From the NCBI GenBank assembly GCA_030704615.1, contig CM060733.1:64540001-64604000 (forward strand): a stretch of 64,000 bases of DNA. The letters run 5' to 3'. Each line of letters opens with the position of its first letter. Position 1 is the stretch's first letter. The DNA is from Takakia lepidozioides (Eukaryota; Streptophyta; Takakiopsida; Takakiales; Takakiaceae). Positions 43,805-55,870 of this stretch are shown piece by piece. A model generated the notes under the pieces. The model was given only the letters and a program-made list of their open reading frames with translations, was not told where the DNA came from and made no database searches. Position numbers and translations under genes: made by a program.

Positions 43805-45130
43805 AGCACACTAATAGGACCCAAAAAGGATGTCACAAACTGTTTTCCAGCAAATATGACACAATCGATCCAAATTTAGGATATTGAGTTCAGTATGAAA
43901 CCACAGACACATTATATCATTGGAAAGCCCTTGAAGTTCTTGTCATGCCCATATAAATTGTTTTGTGATTTGACAAGTTTAAGGGGTCCTAAAGGAGTCT
44001 TGAGTAGCACAAGGTTCAAATGTCCCAAAATATTGTAGTCCTTTAGGACTCATTTTCACACCCATAACATGTGAAGGTCCTATCAGGGATTTTCATGTGC
44101 TTATGTAAGGTATGGAAGAATGCAAAAAGGATAGTAGACCTACAAAACCAGAAAAACCTATTATCATAGGAATTTTCTACTACGTGGTATGTCTAACTTA
44201 GGGCACCAAACTTTGGTACTACTAAACTTCAAAATTTGAACATAGTTCTTTCACCAAAAATGTTTAGCTACTAAAAAGGAAGAAGGCCATGTCCTTGAAA
44301 TGGCTACAAGGTCCTCCAATTTTGAATTTGAGGCCATTATGAGTTCTTACAAATAGTGTATCACTCATTGTAAATTATTTTAAAATTAAAAATATATCAA
44401 ATAAACTCCTAAAAATTATACGAGCATCTGCAGCACTGAAGTAGGCATCAAACACACCAAACCCAGCTTGGATGCGATGAGGGGAAAGCAAATGGTGGCA
44501 AACGGAAGTCGAGTTGGTATCGTAAACTCAAAATTAGTGGTGTACGAGCAAAATTGGAGGTGTACAAGAGGGTGTACGAGCATCCGATGGATGGGGTTGA
44601 GGTGCCCACTATCATCTGTTAATTTCATCACGTTTTCATCGCAACATGTCATGTCCACGCGCCGTGGTGTAACGCGCCAATAGTCAAAATTTAGTCCTTT
44701 TCAAGAGTGTAAGTGGTACACATTAGCATGCTTTCACCCGGGTAGGACTGAGAAAGCAAGGATGAGGAGCCCGGAAGGGACAGAGAAGGGAAGGAATGAA
44801 GACTGGTGCAAATTCTGACTATGACAGGATTGTAGGCAATCGAGGAGGATGCGGAGAGATGAAGGGAGCTTCTGGGCAGTGCTGGATCATTACCAAAAAA
44901 AGGTGCTGGGGGCCTGGGGGGGAAGTTGCCCGGATCGTCTTGCCTGATGTTTCCTGCCGGTGGGTCAAGACCTTCTCTGTTGCGAAACACCAAGGAAGCA
45001 CTGCCAATGGCCTCCAAAAGCATGGGGTCTTGCGAGGTGTCGATCACTTTTTAGGATCATAATTTAGAATAGCACATTTGATGTACATTAGTATATATTT
45101 TATGAAGTTTAAGTATGAAATCATAAATAA
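43805..45130. other. No gene recognised
   Basis: AT-leaning. A minus frame at 44,691-45,047 (EAIGSASLVFRNREGLDPP) is open for 118 codons, but nothing else supports it. Confidence 0.35.
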
Positions 45131-45817
45131 AATGGAATTCTAGCAATAGCAGAGCTGGAGGACCAGTCGAAGGACAACTCTTTGATTCCGGGATTGACAG
45201 ACCATGTGACACTAGAATGCGTTGCACGGGTGCCTCGCTCTTATTATTTACCGTTGAAAGGTGTTTGTAAGAAAAGACATAATGCGTTATTGGTGGTTGG
45301 CGACGAAGGCCGCAACGACGTCCTTGAGACTCGCAAAGGGGTAGAGATCAAGGAGGAATGGGTTTACATGTTGGCTGGTCCTGCACACAATGTACAGCCT
45401 CTCATAAGTGCACGGAAGTGGTGGGCGTTTGATTCCGTTAGTACGCGTCGGCGTTGTCTGCCAAACTACCCTGTGGATTATACCTTTGAAGTTTCTGACA
45501 ATGAGTCAGCAGTCACAGGAACTCAGCTTTTGGTTTGCAGACAGTACCCTAGAAGTTACATGGTATGGAGGTATGATCTAGAAATCAATGAATAGTCTTC
45601 AGCGCTAAGAATGATTCAAGATCGATGTCTTTGTAAGTTAGCAAATGCAGGAAAATATGCTTATCTTGCTGGAGGATCTCACCAGCAGACGACTCTTAGA
45701 ACAACGCTACAACTCGCTACTTCAAGCATGGGAACCTCTCCCCGATCTCAACATAGCACGGGAAAAAGAGCTAATAGGAAAACAAGGATAAAATGTGAAC
45801 CGCTGGATATTGATTGA
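45131..45817 (+). pseudogene. F-box/kelch-repeat protein fragment, intronless
   Basis: Begins without ATG: ELEDQSKDNSLIPGLTDHVT, LECVARVPRSYYLPLKGVCK, then ETRKGVEIKEEWVYML. This is the F-box pattern of plant F-box/kelch proteins (LIPGLPDDVALxCLARVPRSxxxxLxxVCKRW), which act as SCF ubiquitin-ligase adaptors. Downstream are kelch-like MVWRYDLEINE, then TAG (45,593-45,595) where kelch repeats have Trp, then CLCKLANAGKYAYLAGGS in frame. A frameshift follows, since WEPLPDLNIAR is readable in another frame near 45,729. A retrocopy or captured fragment, non-functional. Confidence 0.75.
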
Positions 45818-45839
45818 TCAAGGGTAGCGATCCCCACTT

Positions 45840-46050
45840 CCCAAACGGATGAATGACATGGATGATGAGCAACATTCATGAGGACTTAAAACGGTTCATG
45901 TATCAATGTAAGTTGGTCATGTCCCTGGATGGATGAAAGTTACAGACGGATGAAATCAACGGACGGATGAGAGAGCACAGGCTGGATGAATTTATAGGAT
46001 GGATGCAAAAGGGATGACATTACCAGGATGGATGAAATCAGAAGTATCCA
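45840..46050. repeat. GGATGAA-rich stretch
   Basis: At least eight GGATGAA/GGATGGATG words in about 200 bp at irregular spacing, so not a regular tandem array. Confidence 0.5.
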
Positions 46051-48000
46051 GGTTTGCTTGGCCAACAAGCTTCTCATTAAATTTAATGATTAATTCCTAA
46101 TTTTCCTATTGGCCCAAAAGAAGCATAAAAAGAGGCTTAGGGAAGTGGGAAGCAAGTAGTATCAATCGAGAGAGTACCAGTGAGCGACTAACACGATGTA
46201 GAGAGCACGGTGGAGGGCAGCCGTTGGAGATGGAGAACACAAAGATGGAAAGAGAATCAGTAGTAGTGAGCGATGGACTAGAAGTTACAATTAGTTTGTT
46301 CCAGATTTGCAATCGTATCTAGTTCTTTCCGCTTTGTAATTGAGTGAAGTGATGACTTGATCTGATCAACCCTCTCGGAGTGTCAAGTGTAACACTAATC
46401 TAGACAAAGGCTGGTAGGACATCCAGTTCTTGTTTTGCTTTTCAAGTCCTTGGCTTTAGGATTCTGCTCATTTGTTGGCAAAATAGATCTGCTCTAGTGG
46501 GGTCCTATTGACTTATTTCCATGCTAGTTCTTTCTGATAGCAGAGAATAAGGATAATTCTCCCAATAGCACTTGACATTACTGAAATCAGAGCTTTGTAT
46601 CCTCAGAAATTAATTTTTGAAATCAGTTTTTCTTACACTGGCACACAATTGCAGATGTTGGGGACTTGGTCATTTGTCATGTAGGAAAGGGTTCTCATTT
46701 CTTTTATACAAAATTGATCTGCTTTAGAATATGTTCTTGAAAGTTTTCTATGCTAGTTCTTGTTGATAGCAGAGAATAAGGCTAATACTTCTCATATGAC
46801 CTAAGATTAGCCAAATTGGAACCAGGGATCATAAAATAGGAAGTTTTGAAAGTAGTTTTTTTAAAACTGGAGCAACAAAAGTCTATGATGTAGAATTATA
46901 TTTGGCTGATACGATTTGATCTATTTACTTTTGCTAGTAAGATATCTGAGTGGATTCTTCTTTGAGTCATAAAATTAAGATTACTACAGCACTAGAAGTT
47001 TGTAGTTCTAGTAATTAGGTTAAGAGATATTAATTTCTAAAGTAGGCAGTATATGCTAGCAGAATGAGACTTGGTCATATCCATGGCACTAATTCTGCAA
47101 AAACATATATGTTTGAATAATTTGAGCTAAACCCTTTTTATGGACCTTGATTCACAAACTAATTCCAATATCTTGTTGAGTAAAGCTTAGGTTACAACCT
47201 CTGTTTTACAGCAAGTGAATTGAAGAACCTAGTAGGGACTTATGGATTTTTGAAAACAGGGAATTCTAACTGCCAGGCCATGTTAAAGAGTGAGATTTGA
47301 CTATTGTGTTTAAATAACTAAAAGAAACCTTCTTGTAATAACATCTCTAGATTAGTTTGATGGTTAGTCTGGTAGTTTATACTTTTGGGGTTGGGGGTTC
47401 AATTCTTGTCAGTTGCAACTTGCTTAGTCTTGCTTATTTGTTCAGAATCATTCTAATAGCCCTATAAGCACTTAGATAAGAAGGTTGGTTTTGAATATAA
47501 CTTGAGGGACTTATTGGTTAGTGATTTCACTCGCGCATTTGAGGTTGGGGTTTCAAATTCCAATAGCCACATTGCTTCCCTGTAGTTGGTTTTGATTCTC
47601 TTCTTTTATTTTGGTTATATTAATATTGTTTGTTGGGCTGATCTTTCCCTGAGAATGATCTAATTGATTATATATTCTTTGACTCACCTAAATTAATGGG
47701 TACTAGTAAAAACTAAATAAATCGGTATCTCTATCTTTTGAACATATACATAAAGTTATTCAAAAAGAAAAGAAATAATAAAGTTGGTTAATTAAAATTA
47801 AGTTGTTGTTGTTTACTGAATAATTAATATTTACACTAGATATCTCTCCTCTAAAATAACCATAACCCTTTATACCAAGGGTAATTATACATTCGCATTG
47901 CTTATTCCTGAACTATTATTTTCGTAAATACGTCAATGAGTTAGTACTAACTGTTGGTTACAAATTACAAACGCAAACACTTATAGCATAGAAAAATTAT
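46051..48000. other. AT-rich intergenic DNA with a diverged duplication
   Basis: 46,480-46,640 and 46,695-46,870 are diverged direct repeats (GATCTGCTxTAG, CTATGCTAGTTCTT, GATAGCAGAGAATAAGG, TTTTGAAATCAGTTTTT or the like). No coding evidence elsewhere. Confidence 0.5.
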
Positions 48001-48097
48001 AATCCACACTAACAGCACCCTTAGGGCTAGGCGGGACCTAACCTAGCTCTGTCTAACACGAACCCTAAATTAAGTATGCAACTGTTAATGGGGTGCA

Positions 48098-49440
48098 TTA
48101 ATGGTTGACACGAGGCTGTCCGCCTGTTGAGATTTGGTGGCTGAGCATGACTAGAGGCCTGAGGAACCCAATCTGGCAGGTCTCTTCCGCCTGCATTCGA
48201 TGCCGCCCTCTTTGCATGGTGCGTGTCATGGGAGAAGAAGATAGGGGACTTCCCATTTGGATCGTAGAAGTGCCTTTGAGGGGGGCGGCGGCAGGTTGCT
48301 GTTTTGCCCCCAATGGAGATCTGGTTCTTTTCTTTTGGACCTTCGGGCAAACAGCTTTGAGGTGCCCCATACGTCCACAGTAGTAGCAGACCGTAGAGGT
48401 AGTGTCCTCAGATAATTTAACCGAGAAGAAGTTGCATTTGTCATCAATGGGGAGACGAATAAATTCAGGGATGATTGCATCATCAAACATCATTATAACA
48501 ATCTTAGGAAACCCATTCTCATGTGCCTTTGACGAAATCGAGGCCCCCTTCCAAGCAAGATTATTCTTAAGGGCTTCCGGACAGTTGTGGGGGTTGAACA
48601 CCGCCAAACATCCCACAATACTCCCCCAAGAAGTTCCCAATCTCGGGCAAGCTGAAGAGATACTGGTCCGGGATATATGGCAAGGCAATGATCCGGGGAC
48701 TCCAGACCTTTCCATTTTTGTTGCCCATAGCACTCGACCAAGGAAAGATGTTAACATTAAAACCAGCCAGGTGGGGATTAAAAGAAAGTGCCCTATCTGC
48801 AGCTTCCTTTGAATCCAAAAGAACCGAGAAGAATCCTTGGCCTCTGGAGTGGCAGAAATGATGATTAAGGTCGCCAGACCCCCCCCAAGTGACAGATGGC
48901 CCAATCCCTTGCATGATCTCTGTCAACTTTTCTACATGGGAAGTGAAGAAGCACCCCTTTCTCCGAAAAGTCTGCGACACTGTCGTGGATTGTGGACATA
49001 TTGAGCTCCACCAGAGGGTGAGATTTGCTCATCGATCTCTGGAGATCCAAAATATCCTCCATCAGATCCTGTTGAGGGTCTACTACCTCCTGCTGGGGGT
49101 CGACTGAATGGGGAGGTGGTGAGGGAGCCCCGGTACCCTGGGGTGGGCTCCCATGCATGGTGGGATCCGAAACTGGCGACTGACTCAGCCGGGGAGAGGG
49201 AGGAGCAACCAAAGGAACCCCGATCGGAGCAGCCCGCATGGCCGGGGGGCTGCGACTTTGTGCCAGAGCTCTGTCGGCCTGGAAGAAACCTGTCCAAGTG
49301 GAAGGGGTTGCCAAAGCAGCCTGAATGGCAGCAGCCGAGCGGCTTTGAGATCTGGTAGTTGGAGCTCCACGGCGGGCAAATTTAGTAGGGGCCATTGAAG
49401 GGACCAAAGGAGTGATAGAACAATCAAGCAAGAAGGGCAC
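48098..49440 (-). pseudogene. LINE ORF1 (RRM/DUF4283-like with CCHC zinc knuckle), frameshifted
   Basis: From 49,440: Pro/Ser/Gln-rich N-terminus (MAPTKFARRGAPTTRSQSRS), then about 48,980-48,600 an RRM-like DUF4283-type segment (FFSVLLDSKEAADRALSFNP, GKVWSPRIIALPYIPDQYLF), then CYYCGRMGHLKAVCPK, a CX2CX4HX4C knuckle, at about 48,390-48,350, and a basic tail ending at 48,098. Frame changes near 48,890 and 48,590. Such proteins coat LINE RNA. Bases 49,441-50,222 look like the inverted 5' leader and hold A and G homopolymers at 49,515-49,540. Confidence 0.75.
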
Positions 49441-50222
49441 TAAGAGGATCGATCAAAAGGCAAGTAAACACAGAAAACATAGGGAAGCCACAAAAAGAGA
49501 AATCCCAGCTGCGAAAAAAAAAAAAAAAGGCGGGGGGGGGGGGAGAAGGAAATTGAAGAGAAGAATTGGAGAGAGACCGGAATCAGCAGCAAGAAGAATA
49601 AAACAACGAGCCACAGCTCGACGAGCCCAGGAGAAACCAACAATGATATTATAAAGCCTATAAGCACCAGAAGCCTGGACCAAAGCAGGAGAGTACGAAG
49701 TAGAGAACTAAGCACTCCGAATACTTCCGACGAAACTTGGACTACGCAGGCTAAGAGAGACACCGATACACTGAAGAACCAGACGAGAACACAAAGATGG
49801 CGGGAGCTAGGCACTGGAAACAGGAAGGAACAGAAATGCCTTGAGAAATGTGGCGGGGGAGCTTAGATTGCAAGGCGGCTGGGGGATTGATTATCATGCT
49901 GGAAGCCGACTAACATTGATTATGGAATGATGAATCGTGTTAAAATGGCTTAGCCAGGGAAGGATGTGTCGCACAGGGGCAGGCGGAGTTGGGAACGTTG
50001 GCCCCAAAATTGCAAGGCAATAATGGGGGCATGCTTGGGTCATATCAAAGAGATAGCCAAGAGGATCGTCCTTTGGGATAAAGAAGGACGCCATTAGCAT
50101 ATGGCGGGGGGGATGATGGTTGGAGTACCATTCCTGGGCCGAAATGGGGCAACTGTGGGTCTCCGAGGTCGCTGAGATAGACCCTTTCGGGAAAGTTAGG
50201 ACTGGGGAGGTGATCAGGCCAG

Positions 50223-50480
50223 GCGCTGGCACTCTGGCTGCTTGACTTTGAGAAGGCATTCGACAAAGTGGGTTGGGATTTTCTACTGGCGGTGCTGCAA
50301 AAATGTGGGCTACCACCCTCGTTCTGCAAGTGGGTTAACATCTTTATCCGCAACAGCTCCAGCAGGGTTGTTATTAATGGTCATTTGTCAAAAACCTTTG
50401 CCCTCCAGAGATCGGTGCGACAGGGATGCCCTCTCTCGCCTTTCCTCTTTCTGTTTGTGGCAGATACTTTGGGTTATATG
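50223..50480 (+). pseudogene. LINE ORF2 reverse transcriptase, first part
   Basis: Reads LLDFEKAFDKVGWDFLLAVL, then SSSRVVINGHLSKTFALQRS and VRQGCPLSPFLFLFVADTLG, stopping at YM where MULE copy B begins. These are L1-clade RT blocks; the Asp of DFEKAFD is catalytic. Endonuclease and the RT start are missing. It continues at 58,647. Confidence 0.88.
50472..50480 (+). repeat. Target-site duplication of MULE copy B, left copy
   Basis: GGTTATATG, repeated at 58,647-58,655. Removing the element and one copy restores the LINE frame LGYMLEV. Confidence 0.92.
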
Positions 50481-50659
50481 GGGGCTGCTATTTCATGAGC
50501 GGCATGAGCATGAGCGGCATGAGCATGAGCAGAAAAAAAAAAACATGAGCAGACCATTGTAAGTCCACGGAAATAGGGTTAGGAGGCACGGAAATAGGGT
50601 CATGTGAAGTTGGAATGTGGCACCAGTGGACTTGAAATGCAACATTTTATTGCATTTAC

Positions 50660-50945
50660 TTGCCGAAAATGGCTAAGTCCCAGATCTGACTAGGCCCGGA
50701 ACTGGAAAAATGGCGCCGAATTTCCGATTTTGGTGCCAGTCAGATCTGGGACTTAGCCATTTTAGGCCCCGAACTAGAACAATGGCGTTTTTTTTGTTTT
50801 TTTTTTTTTTTTTTTCGGTGCCATTTTACCAGTTCGGGGCCTAAAATGGCTAAGTCCCAGATCTGACTGGGCCCGGAACTGGCAAAATGGCGCCGAATTT
50901 CCGATTTTGGTGCCAGCCACTCTAGGGACTTAGCCATTTTCGGCC
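50660..50945. repeat. Large hairpin with poly-T loop
   Basis: CCGAAAATGGCTAAGTCCCA ... GGCGCC ... GGGACTTAGCC arms surround a T tract at 50,788-50,815. The same half-hairpins recur through the array to 53.9 kb. Confidence 0.8.
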
Positions 50946-51470
50946 CTGAAAGTACCCACTGGCTATGCCTCTGCTTTCAAAAAACATGTGGTCAAACAAA
51001 AGTTGAGCCAATTGAACTCGCTCTAGTACTTGAGATGGAGAGTGGGTGAGGTCTGTATGGTGGAGTCTTTTAGCAAAGGTGCCATTGGCTTGACTTATAT
51101 AACGTGATAGAATGGTTTCTCCTCTTTTCACCATTTCCGTATCACTAGAAGAAGACCTGCTTACATCTATAAGTGCAAGGTGTTAGCATAGTTAACACTT
51201 GTGTGTGGAAAAGAGCTTGATAGATAGCTCTTAAGTTACAAGCTGTTGCAGGGTTTGCAAGAAGAAAGTCTTGTGGTGTTTATGTACAAGAGGAGGTCTT
51301 CAAGAAGAGCATCATTGAAAGTTTGAGAGCTTGTGAAGAAGCTCTTGTTCTGCAAGTGTTGCAGGGTTTGAGGAGTTCAAGAAGAGCTCGGGTGTTAAGG
51401 AAGCAAGTGGTGCATGTGTGGAGTATGGTTTCAGCTTGTGGGAGTCTTCAACTTCCATTTTTCCTGTTCG
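50946..51470. other. Unique 0.5-kb island within the MULE B repeats
   Basis: Non-repetitive between two hairpin blocks. No frame or motif recognised; it includes several AAGAAGAGC-like words. Possibly an intron or remnant of a lost gene. Confidence 0.4.
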
Positions 51471-51598
51471 GGGCCGAAAATGACTAAGTCCCAGATCTGA
51501 CTGGGCCCAGAACTGGAAAAATGGCGCCGAATTTCCGATTTTGGGTGCCAGTCAGATCTGGGACTTAGCCGTTTTCGGCCCGGAACTAGAAAAATATC

Positions 51599-51644
<46 letters not shown>

Positions 51645-52545
51645 CGGCGCGATTTATCCAGTTCGGGGCCGAAAATGGCTAAGTCCCAGATCTGACTGGG
51701 CCCAGAAATGGAAAAATGGTGCCGAATTTCCGATTTTGGGTGCCAGTCAGATCTGGGACTTAGCCGTTTTCGGCCCCGAACTGGAAAAATGGCGTTTATT
51801 TATTTATTTTTATTTTCTTTTTATTTTCTTTTCGGCGCCATTTTTCCATTTCGGGGCCGAAAATGGCTAAGTCCCAGATCTGACTGGCACCAAAATCGGA
51901 AATTCGGCGCCATTTTTCCAGTCATGCAGGTAATTCCAAGAGCGGATGGATGGAAATCCGGCGCCGGATTACCATCCGCCAACTAGGTCGGCGCGCAAAA
52001 TTTCCGTCATGCAGGTAATTCGAAGAGCGGATGGATGAAAATCCGGCGCCGGATTTCCATCCATCCGCTCTTGGAATTACCTGCATGACTGGAAAAATGG
52101 CGCCGAATTTCCGATTTTGGGTGCCAGTCAGATCTGGGACTTAGCCGTTTTCGGCCCCTAACAAGAAAAATGGCGTTTTTTTTTTTTTTTTTTTTTTTTT
52201 TTTCGGCGACATTTTTCCATTTCGTTGCCGAAAATGTCTAAGTCCCAGATCTGACTGGCACCAAAATCGGAAATTCGGCGCCATTTTTCCAGTCATGCAG
52301 GTAATTCCAAGAGCGGATGGATGGAAATCCGGAGCCGGATTTCCATCCACCAGGTAAGTCGGCGTGCAAAATTTCCGTCATGCAGGTAATTCGAAGAGCG
52401 GATGGATGAAAATCCGGCGCCGGATTTCCATCCATCTGCTCTTCGAATTACCTGCATGACTGGAAAAATGGCGCCGAATTTCCGATTTTGGGTGTCAGTC
52501 AGATCTGGCACTTAGCCGTTTTCGGCCCCGGCATGGAAAAATGGC

Positions 52546-52590
<45 letters not shown>

Positions 52591-53294
52591 GCGCCATTTT
52601 TCCATTTCGGGGCCGAAAATGGCTAAGTCCCAGATCTGACTTGCACCAAAATCGGAAATTCGGCGCCATTTTTCCAGTCATGCAGGTAATTCGAAGAGCG
52701 GATGGATGGAAATCCGGCGCCAGATTACCATCGCCAACTAGGTCGGCGCGGAAAAAATTTCCGTCGTGCAGGTAATTCGAAGAGCGGATGGATGAAAATC
52801 CGGCGCCGGCTTTCCATCCATCCGCTCTTGGAATTACCTGCATGACTGGAAAAATGGCGCCGAATTTCCGATTTTGGGTGCCAGTCAGATCTGGGACTTA
52901 GCCGTTTTCGGCCCCGACATGGAAAAATGGCGTTTTTTTTTTTTTTTTTTTTTGGTGCCTTTTTTCCATTTCGGGGCGAAAATGGCTAAGTCCCAGATCT
53001 GACTTGCACCAAAATCGGAAATTCGGCGCCATTTTTCCAGTCATGCAGGTAATTCGAAGAGCGGATGGATGGAAATCCGGCGCCGGATTACCATCCGCCC
53101 ACTAGGTCGGCGCGGAAAAATTTCCGTCGTGCAGGTAATTCGAAGAGCGGATGGATGAAAATCCGGCGCCGGATTTCCATCCATCCGCTCTTGGAATTAC
53201 CTGCATGACTGGAAAAATGGCGCCGAATTTCCGATTTTGGGTGCCAGTCAGATCTGGGACTTAGCCGTTTTCGGCCCCGACATGGAAAAATGGC

Positions 53295-53330
<36 letters not shown>

Positions 53331-53669
53331 GTGCCTTTTTTCCATTTCGGGCCGAAAATGGCTAAGTCCCAGATCTGACTTGCACCAAAATCGGAAATTC
53401 GGCGCCATTTTTCCAGTCATGCAGGTAATTCCAAGAGCGGATGGATGGAAATCCGGCGCCGGATTTCCATCCACCAGGTAAGTCGGCGCGCAAAATTTCC
53501 GTCGTGCAGGTAATTCGAAGAGCGGATGGATGAAAATCCGGCGCCGGATTTCCATCCATCCGCTCTTGGAATTACCTGCATGACTGGAAAAATGGCGCCG
53601 AATTTCCGATTTTGGGTGCCAGTCAGATCTGGGACTTAGCCGTTTTCGGCCCCGACATGGAAAAATGGC

Positions 53670-53702
<33 letters not shown>

Positions 53703-53900
53703 GCGCCATTTTTCCATTTCGGGGCCGAAAATGGCCAAGTCCCAGATCTGACTTGCACCAAAATCGGAAATTCGGCGCCATTTTTCCAGTCATGCAGGTA
53801 ATTCCAAGAGCGGATGGATGGAAATCCGGCGCCGAATTTCCATCCGCCAGCTAGGTCGGCGCGCAAAATTTCCGTCATGCAGGTAATTAGAAGAGCGGAT
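51471..53900. repeat. Higher-order hairpin array, about 370-bp unit with poly-T centres
   Basis: T tracts at 51,601-51,644 (44 T), 52,176-52,203 (28), 52,547-52,589 (43), 52,933-52,953 (21), 53,296-53,329 (34) and 53,671-53,701 (31). The last five are spaced 364-386 bp apart. Between tracts each unit is itself an inverted repeat: TTAGCC/GGCTAA arms, CGAATTTCCGATTTTGG and its complement, and GGATGGATGGAAATCCGG hairpins. The long frames here are periodic by-products and not genes. Confidence 0.88.
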
Positions 53901-55170
53901 GGATGGAAATTCGGCACCGGATTTCCATCCGCAAGGTTGGTCGGAGAGCGGATGGATGGAGATCCGGCACCGGATTTCCATCCTGCAGGTAAGTGGAATC
54001 CCGGATGGATGGAAATTCGGCGCCGAATTTCCATCCTGCAGGTAATTCGAATCCCGGATGGATGGAAATCCGGCGCCGGATTTCCATCCAGCAGGTAAGT
54101 GGAATCCCGGATGGATGGAAATCCGGCGCCGGATTTCCATCCTGCAGGTAAGTGGAATCCCGGATGGATGGAAATTCGGCGCCGGATTTCCATCCTGCAG
54201 GTAATTCGAATCCCGGATGGATGGAAATTCGGCGCCGAATTTCCATCCTGCAGGTAATTCGAATCCCGGATGGATGGAAATTCGGCGCCGGATTTCCATC
54301 CAGCAGGTAAGTGGAATCCCGGATGATTGGAAATTCGGCGCCGCATTTCCATCGAGCAGGTGACTGGAATCCCGGATGGATCGAAATCCGGCGCCGAATT
54401 TCCATCCTGCAGGTATTTCATCGCTGAGAATTACCTTCCTGCAGGTAATTCTGATCAATGAATTACCTTCCTGTAGGTAATTCTCAGCGATGAATTACCT
54501 TCCTGCAGGTAATTCTGAGCGAGGTATTACCTTCCTACCTTCGTCGATAAGAATTACCTGCAGGAAGGTAATTCATCGCTGAGAATTACCTGCAGGAAGG
54601 TAATTCATCGATCAGAATTACCTGCAGGAAGGTAATTCTCAGCGATGAAATACCTGCCTAATGGAAATTCGGCGCCGAATATCCATACGCCAGCGATCCG
54701 ACTTACCAGCTGGATGGAAATTCGGTGCCGGATTTCTATCCATCCGGGATTCAACTTACCTGCTAGATGGAAATTCGGCGCCGAATTTCCATCCATCCGG
54801 GATTCGAATTACCTGCAGGATGGATATGCGGCGCCGGATTTCGATCGATCCGGGATTTCACTTAGCTGCTGGATGGAAATTCGGCGCCGGATTTCCATCC
54901 ATCCGGGATTCAACTTACCTGCTGGATGGAAATTCGGCGCCGGATTTCCATCCATCCGGGATTCAACTTACCTGCTGGATGGAAATTCGGCGCCGAATTT
55001 CCATCCATCCGGGATTCGAATTACCTGCAGGATGGATATGCGGCGCCAGATTTCGATCGATCCGGGATTCCACTTACCTGCTGGATGGAAATTCGGCGCC
55101 GGATTTCCATCCATCCGGGATTGCACTTACCTGCTGGGTGGAAATTCGGCGCCGAATTTCCATCCGGGGG
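53901..55170. repeat. 53-bp palindromic array and its mirror-oriented partner
   Basis: From 53,940 to 54,415 about nine 53-bp units (GGATGGATGGAAATTCGG, CGCCGAATTTCCATCC, TGCAGGTAATTCGAATCC). 54,420-54,655 is a junction of AATTACCTTCCTGCAGGTAA palindromes. 54,660-55,170 repeats the unit in the opposite order of linkers (CATCCGGGATTCAACTTACC). The two halves could pair as one hairpin of about 1.2 kb. Because 53 is not a multiple of three, overlapping frames stay open by chance. Confidence 0.85.
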
Positions 55171-55870
55171 CTGGTCTCTGTCGGAGAGGTGCCGGCCTCT
55201 CCGCCGCTCTGTTGGATATTCGGTGCCGAATTTCCGTCCGGCGGTTGAAATATGACGGCCAGGTGCCGACCTCTCCCCCCTCCCCAACCGCATTGGAATG
55301 GCCCCGGATTGAAATTCGGCGCCGTTTTCCCATCTGGGGAGGTTTTTATGTCGGCCAGTTTTCAGTCTGACACCCCGACAAGACTTCCTTGGGGGGCCCG
55401 GATGGAAATTCGGCGCCGAATCTCCATCCAAGGGATGCTCTCTGTCGAACACGTGCCGACCTCTACGCCCGAGGCGACTTCATCCGGGCGTCCCCTGTTC
55501 GATATTCGGTGCCGAATTTCCGTCCGGGGGTTGAAATGTGACGGCCAAGTGCCGGCCTCTCCCCCCTCCCCGACTGCATCCGAACCGCCCCGGATGGAAA
55601 TTCGGCGCCGTTTTTCCATCTGGGGATGTTTTTATGCCGGCCAGTTTTCGGCCTGACCCCCTGACACGACTTCCTTTACCTGCTGGATGGAAATTCGGCG
55701 CCGAATCTCCATCCAGGGGATGTTCTCTGTCGCACACGCGCCGGCCTCTGCGCCCGAGGCGACTTCATCCGGGCTTCCCCTGTTGGATATTGGGTGCCGA
55801 ATTTCCATTCGGGGGTAGTAATGTGACGGCACGGTGCCGGCTTCTCCCCTTCAGCCGTCATCATCCGGAC
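55171..55870. repeat. GC-rich repeat, about three units of 285 bp
   Basis: TTGGATATTCGGTGCCGAAT (or variant) followed by TTGAAATATGACGGCCAGG and CTCCCCCCTCCCC recurs at about 55,213, 55,500 and 55,787. It still contains a GGATGGAAATTCGGCGCC hairpin per unit. It immediately precedes the transposase 5' region (55,871-56,112), in which I see no clear TATA box. Confidence 0.75.

Noticed and set aside
53636-54458. Long open frames of about 220-260 codons with repeated peptides (DGNPAPDFHPS and the like), also 54,645-55,370 plus
   Set aside because: They arise from the 53-bp GGCGCC palindrome array. Both strands and several frames are open with the same periodic peptides, so this is array composition, not a gene.
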